From: Balanoglossus misakiensis
Taxonomy: Eukaryota; Hemichordata
Assembly: GCA_040954595.2 (NCBI GenBank)
Contig: CM082596.2
Location: 2,914,001-2,978,000, forward strand
Length of the DNA stretch: 64,000 bases
Direction: 5' to 3'
Position 1 is the first letter of the stretch, and each line of letters starts with the position of its first letter. Below the pieces are notes generated by a model. That model saw only the letters and a list, made by a program, of their open reading frames with translations, did no database searches and was not told the origin of the DNA. The position numbers and the translations under genes were made by a program. Below are positions 36,935-49,900 of this stretch, piece by piece.

Positions 36935-39900
36935 TCACTGGTACTTTGCTTTCTCATTGGCTAATGCAAGTCTCCTGATGTTTCCAATGCAACCAGCTGC
37001 AGCTTCCTGTAATCCTTCATCTTCAGAACCGACCATATCCATCAACAGCTGTAAATATAAATGAAAAAACAAATTATGAATATAAACAGTTCTGCAGCTC
37101 CCAGGGCCAGCACTGCATGGTGGTGATGACACAGAATTCAAAAAAAGGGAATCAACATGATAGTACATTGGTTGTTTGTCCTGTGTCACATGACAGTATC
37201 CTTTCATACAAACTGCCTAGCCATGCACGATTTTTTGCATGGTCTTGTGAAGCTGTTTGGAAAATGGTCTGTCCTGCACGCACCTTGACAACACTATGTT
37301 CATGCATGGTTATGCAATTGTTAGGATCCTTCGAGAGTTGGAACAATGCTTCTGCCGTGGCTCGGTGGACATCCTTGTTCTTGGATTTGAGATAGCCGAC
37401 TAATGGCGCCACTGCGTCGTGCTCGCCAAAAGCCACTCGGTTGTTGCCCCACATGCAACACCTGGCAATGGCATCTGCCAGATGTCTTCGTAGTTTGTCA
37501 TCATTCTGTACAACACACAGAAAAGGAAAAGATGTTACAATCTTTCTTTATATCTTCAGTTTATCATGTGAAGTGAAAACATACCATTGATTCAATGAGA
37601 ATCATTGTGGTACCCCAAGCTTGCCTTAACACTTTCACCTCCATTGGAACGTTTCATGATGTCTGGAAATGTCATTCATGTTTGATCGAAATCTAGTTCC
37701 CTCTTTGTAGAACGTTTGCCTCAAAAGGTGTGCAGATTTTAACCAGTTGTAGTTTGTGAAACACAAGAACAGCGGACAAGTCATGATGGTGGAGAGACAG
37801 GGAGGGAGGGGGGGGGGAGTGTCACACCATTGCAACCAGAGATGTACTATACAGTAGAACAGACAACTCCACAAACATCCAAACAGGTTGTATCAGGTTG
37901 GAAGAGGGATGAACGAAAAAAAAAGTCAGGAATTTCAGGATGGCAACTCCAACATGGGCTCTGGACGTGGCACAAAAAAATTGACAGAACACTGGATGTC
38001 ACTCAAAGAATTTAGAGGAATGTACAGTTGGGGAAGGGATTCAAGTGAATTTTGCTTGTTACCTGATCTAGGCATTGTTGAGCAACCTGATTAATGTACA
38101 TCCAATGATTTCAGAGATAAACAAAGTTGAGTTTAATACTTAAAAGTCTAAGAATAACCACTTCTACATATATATAGAGAGAGATCACTCATGGAGGGGG
38201 GGGGGGATGTCAACACCTAATATGAATGGTACAAACTGTGTGTTTCTTTTCAGTACATATTACAAAGAATAATGGGGTTTTGAATGCATGGGTTTGCTCA
38301 TAAATTATCATGCACAAAATCAGAACACCACTGCAACAATGCTGAAATATATACGATCAACTAGGGAACTTTGCAAGGGGTGTGTGTAACAGAATGTACC
38401 ATGCAGAAGAGCACACAAAAATATCCTGTTTTCAACTCTGTGCTCAACAAAAAACATTGCCATGGCAAGCACTATCTGCAATAACAATAAATTCAAAGCT
38501 TACCATTGGTGTAAGTTTGGCCAACATCGGGACGACGCCATGGTCAGTGATGACGGCTAAATTTTCCTCGTCTTTGGCGATGTTCGCGATGGCAGCACAC
38601 ACACTTGAGAGGACCTCCAGGTGTTCTGATTTAAGTAGACTGACAATCAGTTCCAAACCACCGACAAATGAGCGTACCATCTCACCTGCATCCTGTAGGA
38701 AGAGTTTGTCAGAACTTTACTGAAGCTGTGTGTATGTGTGAGCCTTAAGGCTGGGATACAAACATCTAATGTCAAATATGAGTTACAGTCAAACATGTCT
38801 ATAGTGGCCAATGAAGGGACTTTCTTAAACTGTCCTTTATAGACAGGTCAAATAATGCACAGGGACTGTAACAAAGTGGCCACTATAGACAGGTTTGCAC
38901 TACACACAGTTGGCCACTAACACAGGTTTGACTGTATTGTCAGTGGTAAATATTCACACAAGCTCCTCACTGAGCTGTGAACCAACAGTGGTTGTTGTTG
39001 TTGTTGTGGTGTATGGACTTTTCAGATACTTTTGTGTTCAAAGTGAATTACCTTGGCATTTTCTATGCATGGACAGATAGCCCAAGCTGCACTGGCCTGG
39101 ACATCCGGGTTCTGGTTCTTGAGTAATGACCACAATAAACGCACACCATCCAATCTGTCAATCACACTGAAATGAGAAAGAAGTTTAATAATGTACCAAT
39201 GTACAGTAGGAGTTATGTACGAAATAACATTGGTGTGTGGTTATTTTGAGAGCTTTTTTGTCATCCATGATGTCATTTAACAACTGGGTGAAACCACTCA
39301 ATTGAATTCACAGGGTGTGTGTGTGTGTGTGTGTGTGAGAGTATGCGTGTGCGCGCACGTGCGTGCACACGTGTGTGAGTGTGTGTCATTGTGTGTGTGT
39401 GTATACTCACGTCATGTTGTCAGGTTCTGTTGCACATGCACCAACAGCCTTGGTGACGTTGATCAACAATTCTTGGTTGGTGCCCGTCAGTAGGTTGACC
39501 AATGGTGGAATGCCACCTGCCTTTCGTATCGACATTCTATTGGTCGGTTCCTGGGCGCACTCTCCCAGGGCTCCCACAACATTCACTAAAACCTGAAAAC
39601 AGATACACAACATTACTAATAGTCTCCTTGTGTCAAACTCACATAAAAATTCACTGTTTTCTAAAATGCAGGTGATTTGACCAACTGTTAGAAATTGTCT
39701 TGACATGAAAACAAGGTCTTTATGAAAATGAGCAGATTTACTCAACCAAATAGAATGAAGTATGGCAAAGCTCCCTAGCCCACTGAAAACTGACCTCCTC
39801 TGGCTGTTCATTGAGCAGTCCTACTAGCAACTCTATCGCTTTCAGTTCCTGGAATCTCTGGACGTTTTCCGGGCTGATGGCACACTTCCATATTGCTCCA

Positions 39901-42900
39901 GTTGCAGCAGCCAGCAGTTCCTTGTTGTCTGACTTGTTGAGGAGTTTGACGAGTGGGTCTAGACCGCCGTACTCCCTAACCAGGTCTCTTGTCTCTTTCT
40001 CTTCCGCGCACTTGAAGATGGCACTGGCGCAGTGCATTTGAAGTTCTGGGTTTTCACTGTTGAGGTTCTTCACAAGATCTTCTATCATGCCCTCGGTTCT
40101 GATGGCAAGTCTGTAACTTTGCTGGAAAGAAAAAATTGCGTTTGAAAAAAAGTTTTATTTACCAATTTGACCAACATGGTTTGATCCAACCCACTTTTGG
40201 GGGTGGAGGTAGAGGTGTGGGGTAAAGTTGAACCTGTTTACTAGGTTACAGTTGGGGTCAACCTAAGGGAGCCTTCAGTATATTATTACAGGAGGGTAGG
40301 CCCGGGTACATTAGGGACGGTCCATCATGTACAATATGACTCTGCCCCAATTCCCCCCCCCCCCTTGTAATTACTGAAGGCACCCTAAGGGGGCTATATA
40401 CTGTCAAAGATGACTCCTCACCTCAGATGCGCATTCCTGAAGAGTTCCAACCACTGGGATGAGCATGTTCTCGTGGGGCGACTTGAGAAGCTTGGCCAGC
40501 AGAGGAATACCACCCGCTTTGCGGATGGCCTGTTTGTTCTTCGTACTCTTGCTGCAGCTCCACAATGCCAGGGCACCGCAACGTGCCACGTCGATGTCCT
40601 TCTCCATTTCTGGGCTGACAGATTCTGCGCCGAGGGGAGCACAGTCCAGCAGACCAACCTAGCACATTCAAAGAGAAAAAAATGTATATAAACAATTCTG
40701 AAATAAACGTTTTCTCAATTTACAAGTATTTACAATAACACAGTATTTAGAAATTCTGCATTTGTGTGACTAACTCTGTAACCAGAAATCAACATACCAG
40801 TTTCTTTATTCCACCGTGCTGTCGGACAGTTCTCCTGGAGCGTCTGAACTTGGCAACATTTGCGATGGTCTCCGCTGCCAGACATTTCAGGTCCTTGTTG
40901 GGCGACTGCAAGATCTCAACCATAGTCTGAAGTCCACCCAGATCAGCGATGGCTCGACGGATCTGAACGTTGGCCGAGATCTCCTTCAGAATTTTCAATG
41001 ACCCGATCTGTGAAGCCAAAGGAAAAAACAAGTTCAATTTGTCATCAGGGGACGCCGTTTTGCCCCCATCAAGATTTAGCCGAACAATCAATTCCGCATA
41101 CCAGCTTTCCCACCTGTTATAAGTTCGAGGAAGCAAGCTGGCCACTGCAATAAACACAGGTGAAAGAATATATCATGCAGTGTTAAAAAAAACAATAGAA
41201 AACAGTGCACAGAATCGCCAAACAGCAATGGCATGATGCAAAGTTTCATGCAAATTTTGAGAGAGCTGCACCCAGTGATTTTGTACTGACGAACCATATT
41301 ATCTACTGACACAATTAAAATTGAACATCAATACATATAACACATACAGAGACCAGAAGGTAAGACCTAACACTGTATTAAAATCGACACAACACGGAGT
41401 TAATTCACTCAACCAATCTTTGAAGTACAAAACAGAAAAAGACATCTTTTTAGACGATCAACGGGGGGAAAAAGGGTATGTGAAGAAGGGGTAATTAGGT
41501 GGTATGGTTGTGAAACTTGATGGATTAATTCTTTTTAATGTGTCATTGATGACATGTTTTTGTGACAATGTTTGCTGTGCATGTTCTGAGGTCCTTGTGT
41601 GAACATGTGAGTGCCTTTTCTGTAGAACCAAAGATTTTTTTCTGGCAAATTCTTATGAAAACATTATAAGGTTGTGGATTAGTGACCAGTACATTGAGTG
41701 TTTCTTTTAATATGCTGCCTTGGCAACCTTCGACCATATTAAACTTTGTCTTTGTTGTTTTGTTATAATTCATTATAATTTATAAACAGGGTCAAACTTC
41801 CTGGTTTCTTTGTGGTCAGGTGGGCATGTTGTGAATAGCTATAAAATTATGTTTTGAATTTTAATGTTTTTTTAATGAGACAATCAATTTCAATCCCAAC
41901 CCAAAGCAACAACCAAGCCACACAAAATAAAACATTTGCTTCTCTTCTTGTCCAAGTCGTACATTTTTTTCATTTGGAACATCCAATTTTATTCAAATAC
42001 TGGTAGCCTCAGCTACGGTATATCAATATGGAGAAAAGTCTTTCGAAAATATTGACTTTTGTAGTTGAGAAACAAAGACATTATTTCATGTGGCCTTATA
42101 CCTGGAGTCTTTCTGTTTGTGGGTCCACAAGGAATTCTTCATCAGGGGTAAGATCAGTGACTGGAATCTTATCTGAAATTCTTGTTTTCTGATGGCAAAC
42201 AACATCACACACTGTCAAACTAAAAAGGGCACCTGCAACCCCCTGGGTTAATAATTGGTGCGTTCCCGGGTGTTTGAAATCTAGGCCAGACCACTATATT
42301 AGAGGTGTTTTAACATTAGGTTCCGGAAACTAAAACATCTTAAAGCAATGCCTCCACCTTAGTATAGCGCAGCGTATTAAAGCCATAACAGTCTGTATAT
42401 TTGCCGAAGAAATGTTAAAATCTGTTGAACCATCAGCAGATTTATTGAAGAAAACTGCTATACCAAATAAACCACTACCACAGGTGCTTTCACTTCAGTC
42501 AAATTTCTAAAATAATTTTTACAGTGTAGTTTTATAATAAAAGTTAAGAAAAAAGTGAAATTAGTAAAGATTAGCTGACAGTGATAATGAGGAAGTTAGC
42601 AGGCTAATTTTTAATGAATACGTAAGATTTTATCATAATTCAAAATACCTGAAAGAGAAAACAGTTCTCAGTAAACATGATCGATGCAACGGTTTGTGAT
42701 GTGCATTTATTAGGTTAAGGTGTTCTTGATAAATATCAGGGAGGTTCTGTTTGGAGTTTCCAATATAGATAGAAAGGCTGTTGAATTTTCTGTCTAGGGA
42801 ACAGATGGGATTGGGAATTCAGAATTGCAGCATCTGATCGACGAGCTTGGTTGGTGGCGGTTAATTCTGAAAAGCTTGCTACTACAACTAACCAAAGAAA

Positions 42901-45900
42901 AGACCCTTCTGAAAGACAGATCGGAATGCAGTTGTGGGGTCAGTGTGTGCATGTTTGCTGAAAAAAGTCACCTGGTCAATCCATGAGGCGTTTACTGTGA
43001 AACAAATGCTTTGGGTGGAGGGAAAGTGTAGTGACATCAACAAACAAACAAAATAAACTAACATGGTTACCACACACGTTACGCATTTACGTTTTACTGA
43101 AGCACAGCACGCCACACTTTAATTAAAGACACATTGGCGTCTCCAGACAGAAGCAAATACCTTGCACTTAATTTCCTCTGTCTCCAACAGGTTGATGAGA
43201 ACTTCCAGACCTCCAACATCACGGATCGCCAACTGACAGGTCTCCTGAGCCAGGTTGAAATCTCTCATTGAGCACAGTGCAATGATCGTAGCTGTCTGGT
43301 TGCCTCCCTGGGGGTTCAAAAAAGTGACAAGAATTCAATTTTTCTGCATGGCAAAGACATCTTTACTTGTGAGTATATACTGCATTTAGAATCTGCATAG
43401 GCATTTTAATATGTTTTAATGAGAGTTTTGCATCAACTCTGTGTATGGTACTGACCTTTAGATATTTGACCAGCTTCTGGATCTGCCAGTACTCGGAGGG
43501 CAGATCAGCGTTGGATTCCTGCCGTCTATCTGGAGTCTCCTCCTCTTCTTCACTCTCAGAGGAGCTCTCGCTGAAGTCGTCCTCCTCCTGGGCCGGAGTC
43601 TTTGACTTCTTCCCACCTTCGCTGCTGGAAAACGTCAAAACAAAAGGAACACATGAATTGGTGACCTTCTTCATAATGGAGGGTAGAGACCTGACATTGA
43701 TAATGTACTGACAAAGATGGAAGGAACTGATTCATGCAAATGCAAATATCACAAAAGTAGACAAAAAATGTCCAACTGACCTTATTCTGGAATGTCTCTT
43801 TTCTTTCACCACTTTCTTCTTCTTCTTTTCTTTGTCCTTCTTTTCTTCTTTCTCGTTCTCCTCCTTGGCAAGTCCCAGGTTACGCCATTTCAGGGACGGT
43901 TCCAGTTTCTGTTGTCCAGTGGCCTTCTTCTTGCTCTTTTTGGTTGTCTGAAGTGCGGTGAAAAAGAATTCCATTATAGGCACATGGGTATGAAAACACA
44001 AGGCACAAGTCAGACTTATGCACACCTCTGCCAATGCAACAAGATGTTTGGGAAGCCAGTGAATTTAAACTACTTTTTTTTCAGGAAAGAATGGTGTATT
44101 AAGCAGCACCCAAATCATTGCATCAGTTTTTACATTATTATGACCTTGTGAGGATTTATCAATTTCTATGTATGCTATGTAACAAGAAGGTATCGAAAAA
44201 TCTAAACTGATAAGAATAGGTCAAAGCACAAGGTTCCTTTATAATTACACAACCCTAGAATTCTGGTTCTCTTCGTCAACTTTGACTTGCCTAGAAAATG
44301 GAGTCACAAGTCAAAGATCACCCGAGGGCTACTCTACTCTTACCTTTTGTTTCTCAACTTTCTCCTCTTTTTCATCTTTCTCTCTTCCTCGGTCGTGATC
44401 TCTCCTCTCGGAATAATCACCGTCCTCGTCGGCTCGGATTTCGTACTTGCCTTCCTCTCGTCCATCTTCCTGGAGCGAGAACTCTTTCTTGGCGATTTTG
44501 TCAGTGAAGTGGGGACTCTTGTCTTTCAGAAGACAGATGAGGTCTTTGAAGATGTCTCCTTCTCTCTCGTAATCAATTTCTTCTTCCTTCTCTGAGCCCT
44601 GTTTGTGAACAAACAAAGGGTTAGATGTACATGTACTATATTGAAGTGTGCACTGACTCATCTTGCAGTACAGTATTGTGTAATGGAGAGCATTATGTCA
44701 TGTATAAAAGATACTTTGTATTCTTGGTGAAATTTTTCTGGTTATCAAAAGGCAGACAAGAAAATGATAATACTGTCAGAATCATTTATCATTAAATCAT
44801 ACTTCTGATAGTCACTGGGGAAATCTAAGGAGAACATAGAGGGAATATCCACCCCAAAATGAAAAAAAGATCACACTTGACCCACCTTATTGGTGAACAC
44901 GCCAGCGGTACCGGCCGTCACTGACAGAGATTCCCCATCCACTGGTTTGATCCGCAGGTAGCAGATTTCTCCGTGGACCTGTCTCCATGGCGGGGCACGA
45001 CAGCCATTTGAAAAGACATAATCTGAGGTGTACGCGATGGACTCCAACACACAGTTTTCATCGGTGCCAGAGAAGGATTTCAACAGCTGAACTTCCCGGT
45101 CGACTTGTTCTGGCCTGAGACGAACTTCCCTGTGAGAAGACAAAAATCAAAGATGTAATCGTTTTTTTTTTGGCCCACAATGACATTTTCTCCACAATGC
45201 CCACAAAGTGTCTATGTGTTCCTGAACAGTGTGACTGATGACTTACCTGGCAATTTCTTTGATTGACAGGCTCATCAGCTGCGTATCATACTGCTGCACA
45301 ATGAGGGCCACTTTCAGCTTCAGTTCTTTCTCTTCCTTGGCCTCTCCTTCCTCCTTCTGGATCTGTTCCAGAAGACGCACTGTGACTGAGTCTTCACCTT
45401 CAACGCTGGCAAATCCCTCCCCGAGAATGTTCACCAACGGATCTCTGTTTGCTGTGGAATGGACCGGGAGACAGGCAAGTTTAGAGGTCTGTAAAAATGT
45501 TCAGCTCATGAAATGGACTGTGATACTGTGAAATTTACATGGTGTATTAATTCACTGCTGGCCACAGTGGACCTGGTTTCATATTCATGATAACATTTTG
45601 CTATTTATCTGTTGCAGTGAAAACGCCAAGGAAATTTTGTGGTGCAGGGCTGAGGATGAGTGATTGATGACAGACTTGAACAAACTGCAGCCAAAAGGTT
45701 AGTAACATTTCTCTTGTGATTGACATTATTACCCTGGATTTGAAGCTGTGGTTTAATATATGCCAGTATGCCGACAGGGATGGGCAAAACTGACTCACCT
45801 TCCAAGATCAACCTTGCCTCCTGGATTTTTTGGTCGCCTGCAGCTTTCAAGGCAGCGCTGACTTGCTCTAGGGAGTTGACCTTCAAGACGGTGTTGACCT

Positions 45901-46351
45901 CTCCGCGTCTCTCCATCACCAGCAAGGGATTGTCTTCTTTGTCCTTGGCCGTGGATTTCAATCCACCGTCATCTCTGTAAAGGCGAGACATTTCAGTCAG
46001 AAATCATATCCTCACACTCCTCAACTCTCACTCCTCTCCAATCTCCAACTCATGTGAAATATACATGTATATGATACATCTGAATGCTATGTCAAATACA
46101 GGAATTATTTCCGCCAAAACTTACGTGTTTTCATATCCCCCTGTAAATGCCGAGGGTTCCAAATTGGTCTGCCATTCGAGAGGTTTCTTAAATGCCATCT
46201 GTGCCTCCTGGGGATGTTTGCCCGGGAAACCCTCCACGAATTTGATGATGTTGTTCAAGATGGTCTCGTTAATCGGTGTGAACTCCAGCTTTCCTTTGCC
46301 ATCATCGCTGGCTGAGGTCCACTGTGCTGCACGAGTCAGAGTTTGACCCAT
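36935..46351 (-). CDS. ODAD2: Outer dynein arm docking complex subunit 2 (armadillo repeat protein 4)
   Basis: ODAD2/ARMC4 is an axonemal protein needed to dock outer dynein arms in motile cilia. I read 16 coding exons: 46125-46351, 45799-45974, 45247-45451, 44886-45129, 44344-44598, 43781-43947, 43456-43624, 43161-43307, 40798-41007, 40422-40658, 39795-40121, 39411-39592, 39052-39166, 38504-38692, 37284-37505 and 36935-37048. All phases close, giving 1061 aa against about 1044 in human. The N-terminus ([28 protein letters not shown]) and residues ~203-284 ([24 protein letters not shown]) match the family. A charged Lys/Glu-rich linker spans ~285-460, then [20 protein letters not shown] starts the armadillo repeats (~465-1061), ending [16 protein letters not shown] possible 5' UTR intron ends just before the start codon. 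It stands alone; neighbours are unrelated. Confidence 0.97.
38785..38936. mobile_element. 152-bp MITE-like element in ODAD2 intron 13
   Basis: The element begins TACAGTCAAACATGTCTATA and ends with the approximate reverse complement CAGGTTTGACTGTA, giving ~27-bp imperfect terminal inverted repeats that both include GTGGCCAA or its complement. Related words (TATAGACAGGT) recur inside. It has no coding capacity and lies wholly in the intron between exons at 39052 and 38692. Confidence 0.6.
39312..39403. repeat. (GT)n microsatellite beside an ODAD2 splice donor
   Basis: An imperfect GT/CA run. On the ODAD2 sense strand it is a CA-rich run beginning about 8 bases inside the intron after exon 12 (donor at 39410). 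Confidence 0.9.
42102..42172 (-). other. Candidate cryptic or poison exon in ODAD2 intron 8
   Basis: In the 2.15-kb intron 8, a 71-nt segment is bordered by a good acceptor (AATTTCAG) and donor (CAG|GTATAAG). One of its frames is open and protein-like ([20 protein letters not shown]), but that phase does not fit exon 8. In the ODAD2 frame, inclusion shifts exon 9 to a stop within four codons. It is therefore either an NMD-triggering poison exon, a remnant of another gene, or chance. Confidence 0.2.
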
Positions 46352-46900
46352 TGTTACCAGTTATCTGCTGCAAAGAAATACAGTGTTCGTGTGAATATGA
46401 TGTTCCTGTCAAAAACATGATGTTTCTATCAACTAGATTGTTGATATTTCATGTTACTAACAGAAGTCATAGTTGTTTACGTAAATTTGGGCTGATCACC
46501 AAGGGTGGAAATCTGACATTTGGGGGTATATTCGGCTCAAAATAGAACCTAGTCAGCATCATTTACATAGGCTGCAAGCTACGTGAAACACGCACTAATG
46601 TACCAAAGCAAGTTGCTGATAGTGACACAGTGATAGTGATAGCGACAACCATGTTGTTGATTCCATATCCTGGCGAATCGCTCGCGTTCAAACACTTGGT
46701 TTTGGAGATAAGGAAAAAAAAAACCTGCATAAATCTACGAAACTACTCAACGTATCGTTTACCTCTGTGTCCTTTCACGAGAAATGATATCGCAAAAGTC
46801 AGTGAAAAGGGGACCAAAATCCCAGTCGCCGCCTTCCTCGAATGGCTGGGCCGCTCTATTTTGGTGTCAGTCGTTGCTACGCGATACTGGGCATGCGCAT
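46352..46900 (-). promoter_or_regulatory. ODAD2 5' UTR and promoter region
   Basis: TTTCTTTGCAG lies 18 bases before the start codon on the minus strand, a likely acceptor of a 5' UTR intron. A plausible promoter lies around 46800-46900, where GCATGCGCA (46891-46899) resembles an NRF1 half-site. GTTGCTACGCGATAC (46873-46887) is a weak match to the RFX X-box common at ciliary genes. No TATA box is obvious. Confidence 0.3.
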
Positions 46901-49900
46901 TTAATATAATCTCTTAGTGCGCCCTCAGCAGCATCAGTTGTGATTTGTTTTTGTACTTTTGTTTTTTTTTAATCACGAAGCATACTAGTACAGTTCATAG
47001 CAAAGGGGCGGGGTGGTTATTGACACGAATGTTATTACACCAGTGAAATTCAAAGCCCCAGTAATGATTTTACTAATGTGGTAGCAAACATATACACGTT
47101 TCTCAGTGAGAACAGTAATATTATACATATTAGAGCGACCAAGCTACTGGGGTTCTAGTAAATGCCAAGCACTGTGGGACACCAAAGGACGAAACATATA
47201 ATGGTTTGGTCAAAGTCCACTATTTTCTATGGTAAAATTGGACCCCTGTACAACGAAATGGGGGTGAAAGGGTTAATGAATGCGGTTCGACATTTTCATT
47301 TATCACAGTAATGTTCAACTTCATCTATTTAAAATACTAGCAAAACAACGGGTTAAAGATAATGCCTATAAATCAACATTGGTCCCCGTTTCGGCTTCTC
47401 AAAGATGCAAGCATTCAAACTTGGGGTTCGAGATTTAAGGATTGTGGAAATGTGTGTACTTGACCAAGCGACACTCTTCATTGATCACCACGACTGTCTG
47501 ACCCCTGATCGCGCCCTTTCCCCGACATTCGTGCACAGACGACCAAACACAGCTTTTTGCGAATAAGTAAAGATTGCGCCTACGTTAAAATGCCAACAGC
47601 CTATAAGCGCACTTATAGGGAAACTGACAGATCCTCGAAATCAAACGTAGATGTACTATTAGATTGTCCGTCCATGCATTGGCAAAAACAACGTAACATT
47701 GCACGGTGGAATTCTAGGAGATCGCGCGACTTTAAAACCCATCCGGCTTTACCGTTCCTCTGAAACTACTTAAAATTGTAATGGTCCACGCAAAATTCTT
47801 GTTTCCGGTTTTCTCACTTTTCCCCACACAGACTCGCGGTGAATGGGCCTTGAACTTGGCGTTACGCACGTGAACTTGTCAGAGCACGGCATAAGAAGGC
47901 CCATGAGTCTGACTGGGCCTGATGTGTTGGCCGGTCATCCATACCACCATGGTTTCTCACTCTCTCTCAATCAGCCTGACCGGGCATCATCCATAAACTG
48001 CCGAGTCATGTTATCTGCGGTTTGGTCTCTCAAATGGTTGAGAATGACATGCACCCTTTCGTTTTTTGTGTCTCTTCTTCAGCGTCCACGTGATTCGAAG
48101 TTTTCCGTTCATCGTCTGACAAAAGTAGCCTTCACTTTCTGACTCTTTATTGTCGCACTGGCAGATATGAGAGAATTGTCCAGCGCGATGGGCTGGCCCT
48201 AATGATTTATTTTTTAACCCCGTTTAATTTTTTTGTCGGTCTTAAAATAGTCTGGTGATTGAACTCGCTCCAACCGTACCACTACTCTGTTTTGCATGAG
48301 AGACGACGAGAGGTGCGGCCCTTACAGACTAGACCGGAGCCTCCTGCGTGCATAGTGCTAGATAGTACATCCGATCCACCAGCCGCGACTATGTGATGCG
48401 ACAGCAACTGTACATTCTTGGACAAACCCCGGAGATGGGAGCATTCACCGTGTCGCCAGAAGGTCCCAAAATCGGGTGAGTGTTTCTTTTACTGTTACCA
48501 TGTTGTCTCTCATGGCGGAGTGATGCGTTGCGTTGCCCCTAAGAGATATATACTTTCTCCGCGGTAAAAGTTTGACTGTACATTTACAAGTTACTCGGAA
48601 GTAGCCGCGATGTTGTTTTGGAGGACATGGCTGAGATTTGAAGGTGAGCCGTACAAAGAATCTCCGCAAATGTCTCATTATAATAATAAAGGGGTGTCTC
48701 TTGAAGCTTGTATGACGGATTCTCTTGTATGGTCCGAGACCGAGAGTTGAAATACAGTACTACATGTACTAGTATATAGGTCGCGGGGTCCAGCCTGAAA
48801 CAAAGTTATTCAACCAAAGTATTCGTGTTGAACGTTTTAATTTCAAGTTTTATCTGTCTGAGCATAAGTGGGTAAAGTAAAGTACGGCGACGGTATTCTT
48901 ATACTGTCGCCTCACACTACTGAGGCGACACATAATTATACCCTACAGCGCAAGTAAAATACACCCTACATCTGATTTTAATCAGATTGTCTAGACCCCA
49001 CCGTCACATATAGGAGCTGGCGGTCCGATAGCGAGCTCAGGCAGATAAGTTAGCTGCCTGTGCACGGTCTGAAAATATGCAACAAGTGGTTTTTAACGGA
49101 ACCCCACTAATAAGCGCATCCTGCTATAGCTTGGGACCCCGGAAAACTCTTACAATCATTATCAGCTGTCCTGAAATGGGCGTGGCGTTTCAGTGAAGCT
49201 CGGGCGCTGGCCCCCTTGAAGCGTGCGACAGCAATCCTATAGGCCTACTAAAATGTGACTTGGGGCACCACGGCCCATATAGGTCACTGCAACCAGGGAT
49301 CTACCTGTCTATGGTTACAGAACGGGCGACACAGACGGTGGGTGAGGGTGACCTGGTAAGGGGATGATTATGGCCCTACTTCCCCTGCGTGTGGTGTTTC
49401 TCCTCCAAATAAATCTGACCATAACACCTGTAACACCTGCTCATCTATTTTCGACTTCGTCTACGCGCATTTACTTTTTGCCGAGTCATACATGGCAAAT
49501 AACAAGCGACATTGCAGTATTTCGTGTGTATATGTGGCTACCTGCACACCACTGCAGGTTATATTCGCTGCATAGAAAGACTCTGAACATAAATATTCTG
49601 AAATGTAATTATTATGAATTAATGAAGCCCATAGACTTGAAGCAAGTCTAAGGTTTAACCACAGTCTGCTATACACAGCTGTACAGATAGACAAACGATA
49701 TTTGGTTTATACAGTGAGAGCTGTCATTGCGGGCACCTGGCAAAAACGGACTCCTTATCATTTGGGACAGAAGAATCTAAAGTCCCGAATTGTTACCACG
49801 TATAACAATAGGAAAACAAGGTGACAAATGTGCATGTGGAAACCTTTGCAATGCGGGAAGAGGACCCTGATTAAAGGCACAGAAGTGTTATCACATTGTA

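Noticed and set aside
47843-48142. 99-codon plus-strand frame in the ODAD2-NR4A spacer
   Set aside because: No domain, no exon partners; composition is not convincing.
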